NCBI RefSeq assembly: GCF_004119445.1
Contig: NZ_QICI01000089.1
Coordinates: 1 to 64,000, forward strand
From: Chryseobacterium sp. CH21
GTDB lineage: Bacteria > Bacteroidota > Bacteroidia > Flavobacteriales > Weeksellaceae
Direction of reading: 5' to 3'
DNA: 64,000 bases
Below are positions 17,649 to 26,507 of this stretch, piece after piece. The notes under the pieces are model-generated. The model searched no databases and was not told the DNA's origin. It saw nothing but the letters and a program-made list of their open reading frames with translations. The first letter of the stretch is position 1. Each line of letters begins with the position of its first letter. A program made the position numbers and the translations under genes.

Positions 17649-18659
17649 TTATAGTGTTTTGAACTGTTCCAGTGTTCTGATATCGTTTTCAAAGAACATT
17701 CTGATGTCACTCATCTGGTAAAGAAGCATCGTGATTCTTTCAATTCCCATTCCGAATGCATATCCTGAATATTTCTCAGAATCAATATTTACATTTTTCA
17801 GTACGGCAGGGTCTACCATTCCACATCCCATGATCTCCAGCCATCCTGTTCCTTTCGTAATTCTGTAATCTGTTTCAGAGTTTAATCCCCAATATACATC
17901 AATCTCAGCACTTGGCTCTGTGAACGGGAAGAATGAAGGTCTCATTCTGATTTTAGATTTTCCGAAAAGCTCAGTTGTAAAGAACTGAATAGTTTGCTTT
18001 AAATCTGCAAAACTTACATTCTCGTCAATATATAATCCTTCAATCTGATGGAAAATACAGTGAGAACGTGAAGAAATTGCTTCATTTCTGAAAACTCTTC
18101 CCGGAGATAAAATTCTGATCGGCGGCTGGTTTTCTTCCATATAACGGGTCTGTACGGAAGAAGTATGTGTTCTCAAAAGAATATCAGGATTCTGTTCAAT
18201 GAAGAATGTATCCTGCATATCTCTTGCCGGGTGATATTCCGGAAGGTTAAGCGCCGTAAAGTTATGCCAGTCATCTTCAATCTCAGGACCATCTGCTACT
18301 GCAAAGCCAATAGATTTGAAGATTTCAATAATTCTGTTTTTTACCAGATTGATCGGATGTCTTGAACCCAATTCCAATGGAAAAGCGGGTCTTGTAAGAT
18401 CTTCTTTTTCAACCACAACGGAAGATGCTGAAGCATTTTTCAAATCCTCCAGTTTTACAGCAACTGCCTGTTTTAAAGTGTTGATCTTCTGTCCGAATTC
18501 TTTCTTTTGGTCGTTAGGAACTTCTTTAAATTTTTCAAAAAAATCATTAAGAACACCTTTTTTACCATTGTACTTGATTCGGAAGTTTTCGATATCTTCC
18601 TTAGAGGTAGCATTGAAGCCATTTACTTCGACCAGTAGTTCTTCTATCTTTTCTATCAT
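17649..18659 (-). CDS. pheS: Phenylalanine-tRNA ligase alpha subunit
   Basis: 336 residues. The N-terminal coiled-coil tRNA-binding arm spans about 1-90. The class II aminoacyl-tRNA synthetase core follows: motif 1 HPINLVKNRIIEIF, motif 2 FRNEAISSRSHCIFHQIEGL, motif 3 GYAFGMGIERITMLLY. Forms the alpha2beta2 enzyme with PheT, which is not in the window. Start MIEKIEELLVEV fits the family. Own terminator directly behind. Confidence 0.96.
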   Translation of the reverse strand: MIEKIEELLVEVNGFNATSKEDIENFRIKYNGKKGVLNDFFEKFKEVPNDQKKEFGQKINTLKQAVAVKLEDLKNASASSVVVEKEDLTRPAFPLELGSRHPINLVKNRIIEIFKSIGFAVADGPEIEDDWHNFTALNLPEYHPARDMQDTFFIEQNPDILLRTHTSSVQTRYMEENQPPIRILSPGRVFRNEAISSRSHCIFHQIEGLYIDENVSFADLKQTIQFFTTELFGKSKIRMRPSFFPFTEPSAEIDVYWGLNSETDYRITKGTGWLEIMGCGMVDPAVLKNVNIDSEKYSGYAFGMGIERITMLLYQMSDIRMFFENDIRTLEQFKTL

Positions 18660-18729
18660 TATTTTACCCTTTCAAAATGTTTTGCAAAAATACGATTTTA
18701 AGTTGAATAATAAGTCTGTCAAAAAAAAA

Positions 18730-18753
18730 TCTGCCTCTTTTTCGGGAGGCAGA
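18730..18753 (-). terminator. Terminator of the YceI lipoprotein gene
   Basis: TCTGCCTC and GAGGCAGA pair; on the minus strand the stem is followed by a run of nine T. Confidence 0.85.
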
Positions 18754-18785
18754 CTTCAATCACTTATTTCACTTAAATAAAAAAA

Positions 18786-19445
18786 TTATTTCTTTTCTAA
18801 AGCTTTAACGCTGATCTGAAGAGTCACCTCATCTTTAATCACACCGTTTTCAGCAGGAGCCTGGAACTTTACCCCAAACTCTTCTCTTTTGATATCTTTT
18901 GGCTCAGTAGCTACACTCACTTCTCCATTTTTTACAGAAACATTAGCTTTAAACTGAACAGGTTTTGTAATTCCTTTAATGGTTAAATTACCCTCCAAAA
19001 GAGTATTGTAATCACCTTCCGTAGCAGGAGTAACCTTTGTAATCTCATAAGAAGCTGTTGGGAATTTTTCAACTTCAAAGAAATCACCGCTCTTCAGGTG
19101 GCCATTTAATTTTCCTAAATCTTCCGGGCTGTCTTTCAGATCCACAGAAGTTAAAGAGTTCATATCAGCAACGAATTTTCCGCTTTCCAGTTTTCCGTCT
19201 TTCACCGTCACATCTCCACTTTCAAACCTGATTGTTCCAAAATGACTCGTATTTTCAGATTTAAATACTTTATATCCCTTCCATTCAACCTTACTGTTTA
19301 GCGTATCCAAAGTGAACTGGCTACCTTCTTTTGTAGTCGTCACCTCATTACTCTCACTGGTAAGCGGTTTATCTTTTTTACAAGAAACCATTACAGCAGC
19401 AACGAATAAAGCAGGAATAGCTAACGAAAACAGTTTTTTTCTCAT
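18786..19445 (-). CDS. YceI-family lipoprotein
   Basis: 219 residues. Lipoprotein signal MRKKLFSLAIPALFVAAVMV followed by SCKKDK (lipobox MVSC). The YceI lipocalin-like barrel covers about residues 45-218: LDTLNSKVEWKGYKVFKS, DLGKLNGHLKSGDFFEVEKFP, GNLTIKGITKPVQFKANVSV and REEFGVKF. YceI proteins bind isoprenoid-like lipids in the periplasm and are often stress or acid induced. Monocistronic, divergent from the ABC ATPase gene. Confidence 0.9.
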   Translation of the reverse strand: MRKKLFSLAIPALFVAAVMVSCKKDKPLTSESNEVTTTKEGSQFTLDTLNSKVEWKGYKVFKSENTSHFGTIRFESGDVTVKDGKLESGKFVADMNSLTSVDLKDSPEDLGKLNGHLKSGDFFEVEKFPTASYEITKVTPATEGDYNTLLEGNLTIKGITKPVQFKANVSVKNGEVSVATEPKDIKREEFGVKFQAPAENGVIKDEVTLQISVKALEKK

Positions 19446-19488
19446 TTTTGATTTATTTTTATTACTCCCGCTAATATAATAAAAAAAA

Positions 19489-19516
19489 TTGTGTTTTCAT
19501 AAAAACCTTACATTTG
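19489..19516 (+). promoter_or_regulatory. Promoter directly abutting the ABC ATPase start codon
   Basis: TTG 19489-19491, 17-bp spacer, TACATTTG 19509-19516; the ATG is at 19521. Transcription would begin at or next to the start codon, suggesting a leaderless mRNA. Confidence 0.5.
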
Positions 19517-19520
19517 TAAT

Positions 19521-20456
19521 ATGCTATTAGAAATAAACAATTTATTTTTCTCCCATAATAAAGAAAATCCCCTGTTTCAGAACCTTAATCTGAGGTTTGA
19601 AGAAAACAGAATCATCGCTCTTGCCGGTGAAAGCGGATGCGGAAAATCTACTCTTCTCAATCTAATCTATGGTCTTTTGGATTGGGAAAGCGGAGACATT
19701 ATTTTTAACGGAACAAAGCTTTTGGGACCGAAGGGAAATCTTGTTCCCGGAGAACCGGAAATGAAATTCGTAGCACAGAATTTTGATCTTATGCCTTACG
19801 CTACGGTTGCCGAAAACGTAGGAAAATTTATTTCAAATATCAATTTAAAACAAAAAAAAGAAACCGTAGCAGAACTTCTTGAAGTGGTAGGTCTGCAGGA
19901 ATTTGCTAACATACTTCCCAAATATTTAAGTGGGGGACAGCAACAGAGAGTAGCAATCGCCAGAGCATTATCAGTACTCCCAAAGCTCCTTATTTTAGAT
20001 GAGCCATTCAGTAATCTGGATTTTCCGAGAAAAATTGAGCTCAGGGAAAGACTTTTCAGATATGTAAAACAACATGGAGTTTCTTTAATTATTTCCACTC
20101 ATGAACTTCAGGATATCATGCCATGGCTGGATCAGATCGTCATTTTGCAGGATGGAAGACTGATTCAAAATGACAGTCCGGAAGAAACCTACAGAAACCC
20201 TTACAACTCTTACGTAGCCAAATTATTTGGAGAAGTGAATATTTTCAGTGAAAGCGAAGCGGATGATTTCAAGCTTCCGAAATTTTCTTTTTATCCGAAA
20301 GAAATCAAAATCACAGAATCCGGTCTGGAAGCCGAAGTACTTGAAAGTAGATTTGCAGGAAATTATTATTGGAATAAACTCAGAGCAAAAGGAAAAGAGC
20401 TGGTTGTGTATACTGATGAAAAAATATCAGGTACAACATTTATTTCTTTTGTTTAA
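19521..20456 (+). CDS. ABC transporter ATP-binding protein (PotA/FbpC-like)
   Basis: 311 residues. Walker A GESGCGKST (about 36-44), Q-loop VAQNFDLMPY, signature LSGGQQQRVAIARAL, Walker B LLILDEPFSNLDF and H-loop STHE are all intact, so it should hydrolyse ATP. The C-terminal ~80 residues beyond the ATPase core (KLPKFSFYPKEIKITESG) look like a regulatory/TOBE-like extension of importer ATPases. No permease or binding protein is adjacent, so it is an orphan subunit. The substrate is unknown. Confidence 0.9.
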   Translation: MLLEINNLFFSHNKENPLFQNLNLRFEENRIIALAGESGCGKSTLLNLIYGLLDWESGDIIFNGTKLLGPKGNLVPGEPEMKFVAQNFDLMPYATVAENVGKFISNINLKQKKETVAELLEVVGLQEFANILPKYLSGGQQQRVAIARALSVLPKLLILDEPFSNLDFPRKIELRERLFRYVKQHGVSLIISTHELQDIMPWLDQIVILQDGRLIQNDSPEETYRNPYNSYVAKLFGEVNIFSESEADDFKLPKFSFYPKEIKITESGLEAEVLESRFAGNYYWNKLRAKGKELVVYTDEKISGTTFISFV

Positions 20457-20753
20457 AGGCTTAATCCCAAAATAGTAAAATTGCTCAGCAAACTCATAGT
20501 TTTACCTTTTCGTTATTTCACGTATAACTTATACATTCACTTACACTTATCAATAAAAAAAATACAAACATAAGAATCAGTTGTCAAACTTTTTCTTACA
20601 TTTGTATCTCCAAAGCTTAAGGAAATTTTTGGTTATTTCTCTTTCTGCCTTCCAGACGGACATTAGCAATCTCGCAATTAAGTCTTATGAAAGATTACAC
20701 TGTCCAATCTTTTCCTTTTCTTATTTATAGGACATAAGAAAAACAATGTTTTC

Positions 20754-21098
20754 TTACGCTTTCTTTACAAATTCTGATTTAAGAGCCATCGCCCCGAAAC
20801 CATCAATTTTACAGTCAATATTGTGATCACTTCCTGGTCTTAAACGGATATTCTTCACTTTTGTTCCAGCTTTTACCGGTTTTGGAGCTCCTTTTACAGG
20901 AAGATCTTTTACTACCACTACAGAATCTCCATCCTGAAGTTCGTTTCCGTTTGAATCCAATATTTTCCCTTCATTTGCTGCTTCAGAAGCTGCTTCTGCT
21001 GGATCCCATTCGTAGAAACACTGGGAACATACCATCATATTATCGCTTGGGTAGGTAAACTCAGAGCTACATTTTGGACAAAGTACTGTATCACTCAT
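20754..21098 (-). CDS. yjdM: PhnA/YjdM-family zinc-ribbon protein
   Basis: 114 residues. An N-terminal zinc ribbon (LCPKCSSEF ... CSQCFYEWDP) is followed by the PhnA domain LQDGDSVVVVKDLPVKGAP and KAGTKVKNIRLRPGSDHNID. Once named alkylphosphonate-uptake protein; no phosphonate genes are nearby and the real function is uncertain. Promoter at 21113-21144. The 20457-20753 gap behind it holds no gene I can support. Confidence 0.9.
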   Translation of the reverse strand: MSDTVLCPKCSSEFTYPSDNMMVCSQCFYEWDPAEAASEAANEGKILDSNGNELQDGDSVVVVKDLPVKGAPKPVKAGTKVKNIRLRPGSDHNIDCKIDGFGAMALKSEFVKKA

Positions 21099-21112
21099 AT
21101 TTTTATTTTTTG

Positions 21113-21144
21113 CAAAGGTAGAGCTTTTTGGAGGTTGAAGTCAA
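21113..21144 (-). promoter_or_regulatory. Promoter of the PhnA-family gene
   Basis: On the minus strand TTG (21144-21142), 21-bp spacer, TACCTTTG (21120-21113), with the start codon 14 bp on. Confidence 0.55.
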
Positions 21145-21169
21145 GAGGGAGTAACAGGACTGTCAATAA

Positions 21170-21292
21170 GTCAATTTTTGCTTCGCAAAGTGAATGGTGA
21201 ATTCCAACCCGGAACTTAACCCCCGAACCTCGCATCCCGAAATCTAAAATAAATTCACAAGCGTAGCGAATTGACAATTGACTATTCACCAT
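21170..21292. repeat. Imperfect palindromic intergenic element (locus 3)
   Basis: GTCAATTTTTGCTTCGCAAA and later AATTCACAAGCGTAGCGAAT plus TTGACTATTCACCAT form inverted arms around a CAACCCGGAAC...CATCCCGAAATC centre. Same family as 2776-2933. Confidence 0.6.
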
Positions 21293-21376
21293 CTTATTCA
21301 TCAACTCTCCCACCCCAAATTCCATACTCTCAATTAAAAGTCGTATTTTTGCAGATTCAAACAGCGAAGCAAACTT

Positions 21377-22582
21377 ATGGAACTTATTCACAGAAACTTG
21401 GCGATCGGAATTCACGATGCCCTACAGGAGACATTTTTTGAGAAAAACAAATATGCAGATAAAGTTATTGAAAGACTTTTGAAAGCAAACAGAAAATGGG
21501 GAAGCCAGGACAGAGCCGTTGTTTCTGAAATTTTTTACAATATTATCCGTTGGAAAAAACGTCTTGAATACTACATGGGTGAAGGCGTAAAACCCAACAA
21601 TATCTATAAACTGATCATTGCATATTTACTTTGGAGTAAAACCAATTATAAAAAATTTGAAGAATTTGACGGAATCAAAATTGCCGATATTCTTACCAAA
21701 CTTAAAAAGAATACCGTTCCAACAAAAGCAATAGAACACTCTATTCCCGACTGGCTGGCTGAAACTCTTGAAAAGGAAATAGGTGCCAACTGGGAAAGAG
21801 AAATGGCAGCTTTGAATGAGCAGGCTCCTACAGTTTTAAGAGCAAACTCTTTAAGAACAACACCCAAAGAACTTATTTCTGACCTTGCAGATGAAGGAGT
21901 TGTTTCCTACCCTATTAAAAACTATCCTGATGCTGTTCAGCTGGAAGAAAAGAAAAATGTTTTCCTTACCACAGCTTTCAAAGAAGGATTATTTGAAGTT
22001 CAGGATGCCTCTTCTCAGAAGATCGGTTATTTCCTTGATGTACAAGAAGGACAGAGAGTAGTGGATGCATGTGCTGGTGCTGGAGGAAAAACCCTTCATT
22101 TGGCAGCCATCATGAAAAACAAAGGTCAGATCATCGCATTAGACATCTTTGAGTGGAAACTAGCCGAATTGAAGCGTCGTGCCAAAAGAGCAGGTGCCCA
22201 CAATATTGAAACCCGTATGATTTCTGACAATAAAGTGATCAAACGTCTTCATGAAAAAGTAGACAGACTTTTGATTGATGCACCATGTTCAGGTCTTGGA
22301 GTTTTAAAAAGAAACCCGGACAGCAAATGGAAAATTGACCAGGACTTTATTGACAGAATTAAAAAAGAACAGCAGCAAATCCTTCAGGACTATTCTAAAA
22401 TGCTTAAAAAAGGAGGAAAAATGGTATATGCTACCTGTTCTATGCTTCCATCAGAAAATAATCTGCAGGTAGATGAATTCATCAAAAACAATCCTGGATT
22501 CAAGATGATTAAAGATGAAAAAGTAATGCCTAGCCAAGGCTATGACGGATTCTATATGGCTTTGATTGAGAGAATTTCTTAA
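21377..22582 (+). CDS. RsmB/NOP-family RNA (cytosine-5) methyltransferase
   Basis: 401 residues. SAM-binding VDACAGAGGKTLHLAA (about 233-248), DAPCSGLGVLKRNPDSKW with the releasing Cys, and ATCSMLPSENNLQVDEF with the nucleophilic Cys are all present. The N-terminal part is helical (NusB-like or PUA-like, residues 1-130). Expected to methylate C967-type positions in 16S rRNA. Start MELIHRNLAIGIHDAL; a TATTTTTG box lies 26 bp upstream. Ends with a terminator at 22607. Confidence 0.9.
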   Translation: MELIHRNLAIGIHDALQETFFEKNKYADKVIERLLKANRKWGSQDRAVVSEIFYNIIRWKKRLEYYMGEGVKPNNIYKLIIAYLLWSKTNYKKFEEFDGIKIADILTKLKKNTVPTKAIEHSIPDWLAETLEKEIGANWEREMAALNEQAPTVLRANSLRTTPKELISDLADEGVVSYPIKNYPDAVQLEEKKNVFLTTAFKEGLFEVQDASSQKIGYFLDVQEGQRVVDACAGAGGKTLHLAAIMKNKGQIIALDIFEWKLAELKRRAKRAGAHNIETRMISDNKVIKRLHEKVDRLLIDAPCSGLGVLKRNPDSKWKIDQDFIDRIKKEQQQILQDYSKMLKKGGKMVYATCSMLPSENNLQVDEFIKNNPGFKMIKDEKVMPSQGYDGFYMALIERIS

Positions 22583-22606
22583 TCTAAATCCAATAAACAA
22601 TACATT

Positions 22607-22639
22607 AAACTACTCTACTTTCTGGAGTAGTTTTTTTTT
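22607..22639 (+). terminator. Terminator after the RsmB-type gene
   Basis: AAACTACTC, loop, GAGTAGTTTTTTTTT. Confidence 0.85.
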
Positions 22640-22723
22640 ATTTAAAAACCTTTCTGAAAAAACTGTAACAAATTTTGTAACATTTCAACTCTATTGTCTA
22701 CTAACTGTATAGATTAAAACCGG

Positions 22724-22755
22724 TTTGATGCTGTGGAAAGTTTAGAATACCTTTG
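22724..22755 (+). promoter_or_regulatory. Promoter of the PNGase F-like gene
   Basis: TTTG 22724-22727, 20-bp spacer, TACCTTTG 22748-22755; translation starts at 22774. Confidence 0.6.
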
Positions 22756-22773
22756 CAGCAAACTCATTTATTT

Positions 22774-24441
22774 ATGCATACAAGAATTGTTTTCAATTTT
22801 CTGGCTGTTTTCTTATACTGTCTGTTTTCTGCACAGACGTACGAAATTCAGTTCGCAAGTTCTTATAATGGAAAACCAGTAACAGATCAACCCTCTACTA
22901 TTGTTTGGGTTAATGAGAAAGAAAACTTCATTCTCAACAGCACGATCAAAGAGCAGAAAAGCAGCTATCCTTATGAGATCACTAAAGTAGAAAAGCCCTC
23001 CAACACTATTGTTTCTTATGCTTTTTTAAAACCGGGATCCATTATTTCAGCATCAGATACAGAGTCTGTGGGAAAACAGGACTTTGAGCTCACTAATGAA
23101 ACCAAAAAGATTTTAGGATATAACTGTAAAAAGGCAGTCACAAAAGTCAATTCAAATACGATTGAAGTCTGGTATACGAATGATCTGAAGCTTAAAGGCG
23201 GACCTTCTGTTTTGGGACAGAATTTAGGACTGGTTCTGGAAGTAGAAAGAAATAAAAATTCTTTAATTACAGCCGGATCTATTAAAAAAATCAAGAATAC
23301 CGGAATTGAAAACATTCTAAAAGGAAACATCCAGACAACCGATCAGCTTGGATACAAAGATTTACTTTGGAAAAGCAGGTTTACCACTTTGAATGTTTTT
23401 GACAATGAAACCATCAATTTCTCTGATGCCTCAAAATCTGACGACCAGGTTAAGAGATATGCTAACGGAACCATCATTCTTAAAAAAGTGAAATTCCCAA
23501 CGATTACAGAAGGGGAAAATATTTTTGTAGAACTGAAACAACAATCCAATGGGGATGCTTATGACAGAACCGGAACTGTATTTTTCATTCCACAGGATAA
23601 AGAAAAGTCTTTTTTTGACGGATTGGAAAAAGGAGCAAAAACTCTTCCTGTCTACGAAAACGGAAACGGAAAACAGTATTACGGAGTAACCGCTACCGAA
23701 AGCTACAATCCTGCTATGGAAATGATGAGATTCTTTACTGCTTTTGGTATTCAGAAGTTCAATCATATTCAGCTTAAAGGAAAAAACTGGCAGACTATCA
23801 GTCCTTACCGACAGGATATCACAGAATTGAAACCCGCTTTATCAGGAAAAGAACTTTGGATAGGGACATTTATTGGCAACTATGATAAAGGAGGACATAA
23901 AGTGAGCCTTGACATTACCATCCATAAAAGCGATCAAAATATTTACAAAAATAATATCGCCATTCCTTTATTCAATACTTTAAATATTATGGAAATGGCA
24001 GGACAGGACTATTCTACGATGTTCAATCAGGACAAAGGACTTCTTGTTAATTTCACTTTAAACAAAGATGTGAAAAACGCACAGCTAAGATATACCACAA
24101 CAGGACATGGCGGCTGGGAAAACGGAGACGAATTCGTTCCGAAAGCTAATTCTATTTTAGTTGATGGAAATCCTGTATTCTCATTTGTACCATGGAGAAC
24201 AGACTGTGGTTCATACCGTTTATACAATCCGGCCTCAGGAAATTTCCAGGACGGACTTTCCTCATCAGACCTCAGCAGATCAAACTGGTGCCCGGGAACG
24301 GTTACCAATCCGAACTTTATTCCTCTTGGAGATTTGAAAGCAGGGAAACATACGATTCAGGTAAAAATTCCACAAGGTCCTACAGAAGGCACAAGTTTCA
24401 GTTCATGGAATGTCTCAGGAACATTACTGGGAGTACAATAA
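22774..24441 (+). CDS. PNGase F-like peptide N-glycosidase with GLPGLI-like N-terminal domain
   Basis: 555 residues from ATG 22774 (signal peptide to FSAQ, about residue 22). Residues ~23-180 resemble the GLPGLI fold: KKILGYNCKKAV, EVWYTNDL, GGPSVLGQNLGLVLEV. From about 200 the PNGase F tandem jelly rolls follow. DAYDRTGTVFFI matches the WDRYANVYV segment holding the PNGase F catalytic Asp60, and WENGDEF is a candidate for the Glu206 region. The end has FVPWRTDCGSYR and SSDLSRSNWCPGTV. PNGase F cleaves N-glycans from Asn. The two-domain plan recalls PNGase F-II of Elizabethkingia. Glu118 of PNGase F seems not conserved (IGTFIG). Confidence 0.85.
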   Translation: MHTRIVFNFLAVFLYCLFSAQTYEIQFASSYNGKPVTDQPSTIVWVNEKENFILNSTIKEQKSSYPYEITKVEKPSNTIVSYAFLKPGSIISASDTESVGKQDFELTNETKKILGYNCKKAVTKVNSNTIEVWYTNDLKLKGGPSVLGQNLGLVLEVERNKNSLITAGSIKKIKNTGIENILKGNIQTTDQLGYKDLLWKSRFTTLNVFDNETINFSDASKSDDQVKRYANGTIILKKVKFPTITEGENIFVELKQQSNGDAYDRTGTVFFIPQDKEKSFFDGLEKGAKTLPVYENGNGKQYYGVTATESYNPAMEMMRFFTAFGIQKFNHIQLKGKNWQTISPYRQDITELKPALSGKELWIGTFIGNYDKGGHKVSLDITIHKSDQNIYKNNIAIPLFNTLNIMEMAGQDYSTMFNQDKGLLVNFTLNKDVKNAQLRYTTTGHGGWENGDEFVPKANSILVDGNPVFSFVPWRTDCGSYRLYNPASGNFQDGLSSSDLSRSNWCPGTVTNPNFIPLGDLKAGKHTIQVKIPQGPTEGTSFSSWNVSGTLLGVQ

Positions 24442-24448
24442 AAACAAA

Positions 24449-24476
24449 ACCTTCTTGCATGAGAATTGCAAGAAGG
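24449..24476 (+). terminator. Hairpin after the PNGase F-like gene
   Basis: CCTTCTTGCA and TGCAAGAAGG pair but no T run follows, so it is a weak or RNA-stabilising hairpin. The rest of 24477-24711 is very AT-rich with nothing recognised. Confidence 0.45.
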
Positions 24477-24711
24477 TAAAAACACAAATGATGAAAAAAA
24501 ATTATTTCGAGCCACAAAGTAAGGGGTAAAATTTATATAATTAATTACCATAGATTAATAAATATGTCATTTTTATTTCGTATAGAAGTTCTTCTATTTT
24601 TCAGCTCAACGAAAAAAATTAATCAAACACCTGTCAATTCCAATAATTAATTAAAATTTTTAACTTAAAAAATCAAATTGATTAAAATTTTTCGTATTTA
24701 AATATTTTTTA

Positions 24712-24742
24712 TTGTGTTTTATCAACATCCCTTCTACATTTG
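24712..24742 (+). promoter_or_regulatory. Promoter of asnB
   Basis: TTG 24712-24714, 20-bp spacer, TACATTTG 24735-24742; start codon 24763. A textbook Bacteroidota promoter. Confidence 0.65.
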
Positions 24743-24762
24743 TCACATAAATAATAAAAATC

Positions 24763-26430
24763 ATGTGTGGAATTGTATGTTTATTCGACGCCAAACAAAA
24801 AACTGAAGTATTAAGACCTCAGGTATTGGAAATGTCAAAAAAAATCCGTCATAGAGGACCGGACTGGAGTGGAGTTTTTCAGGACGAGAAAGTAATTTTT
24901 TCTCATGAAAGACTTGCCATTGTAGATCCTACCTCCGGAAAACAACCTTTATTTACAAAAGACGGAAAAGTAGTATTAGCTGTAAACGGTGAAATCTATA
25001 ACCATAGAGAACTCAAAGAAGAATTTCCGGATTATGAGTTTCAGACCCAATCTGATTGTGAAGTGATCCTTGCACTTTACAGAAAATACGGAAAAGATTT
25101 CGTAGAGAAATTAAACGGAATTTTCGCATTCGCATTATACGACACTGAAAACGACACCTACCTTATCGCCCGCGATCACATGGGTATCTGTCCTCTTTAT
25201 CAGGGTTGGGATAAAAACGGAAACTATTATGTAGCTTCGGAATTAAAAGCTCTTGAGGGTATCTGTAAAAAAATAGACACGTTCTTACCAGGATATTTCA
25301 TGTACAGTCCGGACGGAACTGAGCTTCAGCAGTGGTATACAAGAGACTGGGATAGCTTTGATCATGTAAAAGAGAATACAACAGACATCTCAAAAATAAG
25401 AAAAGGCCTTGAAGATGCTGTTCACAGACAACTGATGAGTGACGTTCCTTATGGAGTCCTCCTTTCCGGAGGTTTAGATTCGTCTGTCATTTCAGCCATC
25501 ACTGCGAAATTTGCCCGTCAGAGAATCGAAAGTGGAGATACACAGGAAGCCTGGTATCCGAGACTTCACAGTTTTGCGGTAGGCCTTGTTGGTTCTCCAG
25601 ATCTGGCAGCCGCTCAAAAAGCGGCAGAACACATCGGATCTGTTCACCATGAAGTTAACTTTACAGTTCAGGAAGGACTGGATGCTGTACGTGACGTGAT
25701 CTACCATCTTGAAACCTATGATGTAACAACCATCAGAGCATCTACCCCAATGTATCTTCTGGCAAGAGTCATCAAATCTATGGGGATTAAAATGGTTCTT
25801 TCAGGGGAAGGTTCTGATGAATTATTCGGTGGATATTTATATTTCCACAAAGCTCCTAACGCAAAAGAATTCCACGATGAAACAGTAAGAAAACTTGGTA
25901 AACTTCACTTATACGACTGTTTAAGAGCCAACAAAGCACTGATGAGCTGGGGTATTGAAGGCAGAGTCCCGTTCCTTGACAAAGAATTCATGGATATCGC
26001 AATGACCATTAACCCTCAGGATAAAATGATCAACACTGCTGAAGGAAAAATTGAAAAATGGGTATTGAGAAAAGCTTTTGAAGATTTACTTCCGGATTCT
26101 ATTGTCTGGAGACAGAAAGAACAATTCTCAGATGGTGTAGGATATTCATGGATTGACACTTTAAAAGCAGTTGCTGAGAAAGAAGTCACAGACGAAATGA
26201 TGACAAACGCAAAATTCAGATTCCCGTTAAACACCCCTCAAAACAAGGAAGAATACCGATACAGAACTATTTTTGAAGAGCATTTCCCAAGTGAAACCGC
26301 AGCAGCTACCGTTCCATCGGTTCCATCTGTAGCCTGCTCCACTCCTATTGCATTAGAATGGGATGAAGCGTTCAAAAAAATGAATGATCCAAGCGGAAGA
26401 GCTGTTAAAGTGCATGAAACTTCGTATTAG
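24763..26430 (+). CDS. asnB: Asparagine synthase B (glutamine-hydrolysing)
   Basis: 555 residues, the AsnB size. The N-terminal Ntn glutaminase starts with catalytic Cys2 (MCGIVCLFD) and has RHRGPDWSG, NGEIYNH and the QSDCEV site. The synthetase domain has the PP-loop LSGGLDSSVIS (about 234-244) and SGEGSDELFGGY. It makes asparagine from aspartate, glutamine and ATP in the cytoplasm. Monocistronic behind a strong promoter. The C-terminal tail (AAATVPSVPSVACSTPIALEWD) is the normal end of this type. Confidence 0.95.
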   Translation: MCGIVCLFDAKQKTEVLRPQVLEMSKKIRHRGPDWSGVFQDEKVIFSHERLAIVDPTSGKQPLFTKDGKVVLAVNGEIYNHRELKEEFPDYEFQTQSDCEVILALYRKYGKDFVEKLNGIFAFALYDTENDTYLIARDHMGICPLYQGWDKNGNYYVASELKALEGICKKIDTFLPGYFMYSPDGTELQQWYTRDWDSFDHVKENTTDISKIRKGLEDAVHRQLMSDVPYGVLLSGGLDSSVISAITAKFARQRIESGDTQEAWYPRLHSFAVGLVGSPDLAAAQKAAEHIGSVHHEVNFTVQEGLDAVRDVIYHLETYDVTTIRASTPMYLLARVIKSMGIKMVLSGEGSDELFGGYLYFHKAPNAKEFHDETVRKLGKLHLYDCLRANKALMSWGIEGRVPFLDKEFMDIAMTINPQDKMINTAEGKIEKWVLRKAFEDLLPDSIVWRQKEQFSDGVGYSWIDTLKAVAEKEVTDEMMTNAKFRFPLNTPQNKEEYRYRTIFEEHFPSETAAATVPSVPSVACSTPIALEWDEAFKKMNDPSGRAVKVHETSY

Positions 26431-26438
26431 ATAGGTAT

Positions 26439-26505
26439 GTTGGTGAATGGTCAATCGGCTGCACTGGTTAATTCGTTGTGGGATTCGAGATTTCGGGTTT
26501 CGGGA
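26439..26505. repeat. Partial palindromic element (locus 4)
   Basis: GGTGAATGGTCAATCGG, then GGGATTCGAGATTTCGGGTT, which recalls the centre of the elements at 2776 and 21170. Sits directly before the 168-bp tandem repeats. Confidence 0.35.
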
Positions 26506-26507
26506 TA

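Noticed and set aside
21095..21415. 106-residue minus-strand frame over the palindromic element
   Set aside because: It overlaps the PhnA promoter, the intergenic repeat and the RsmB-type start; no family-like text.
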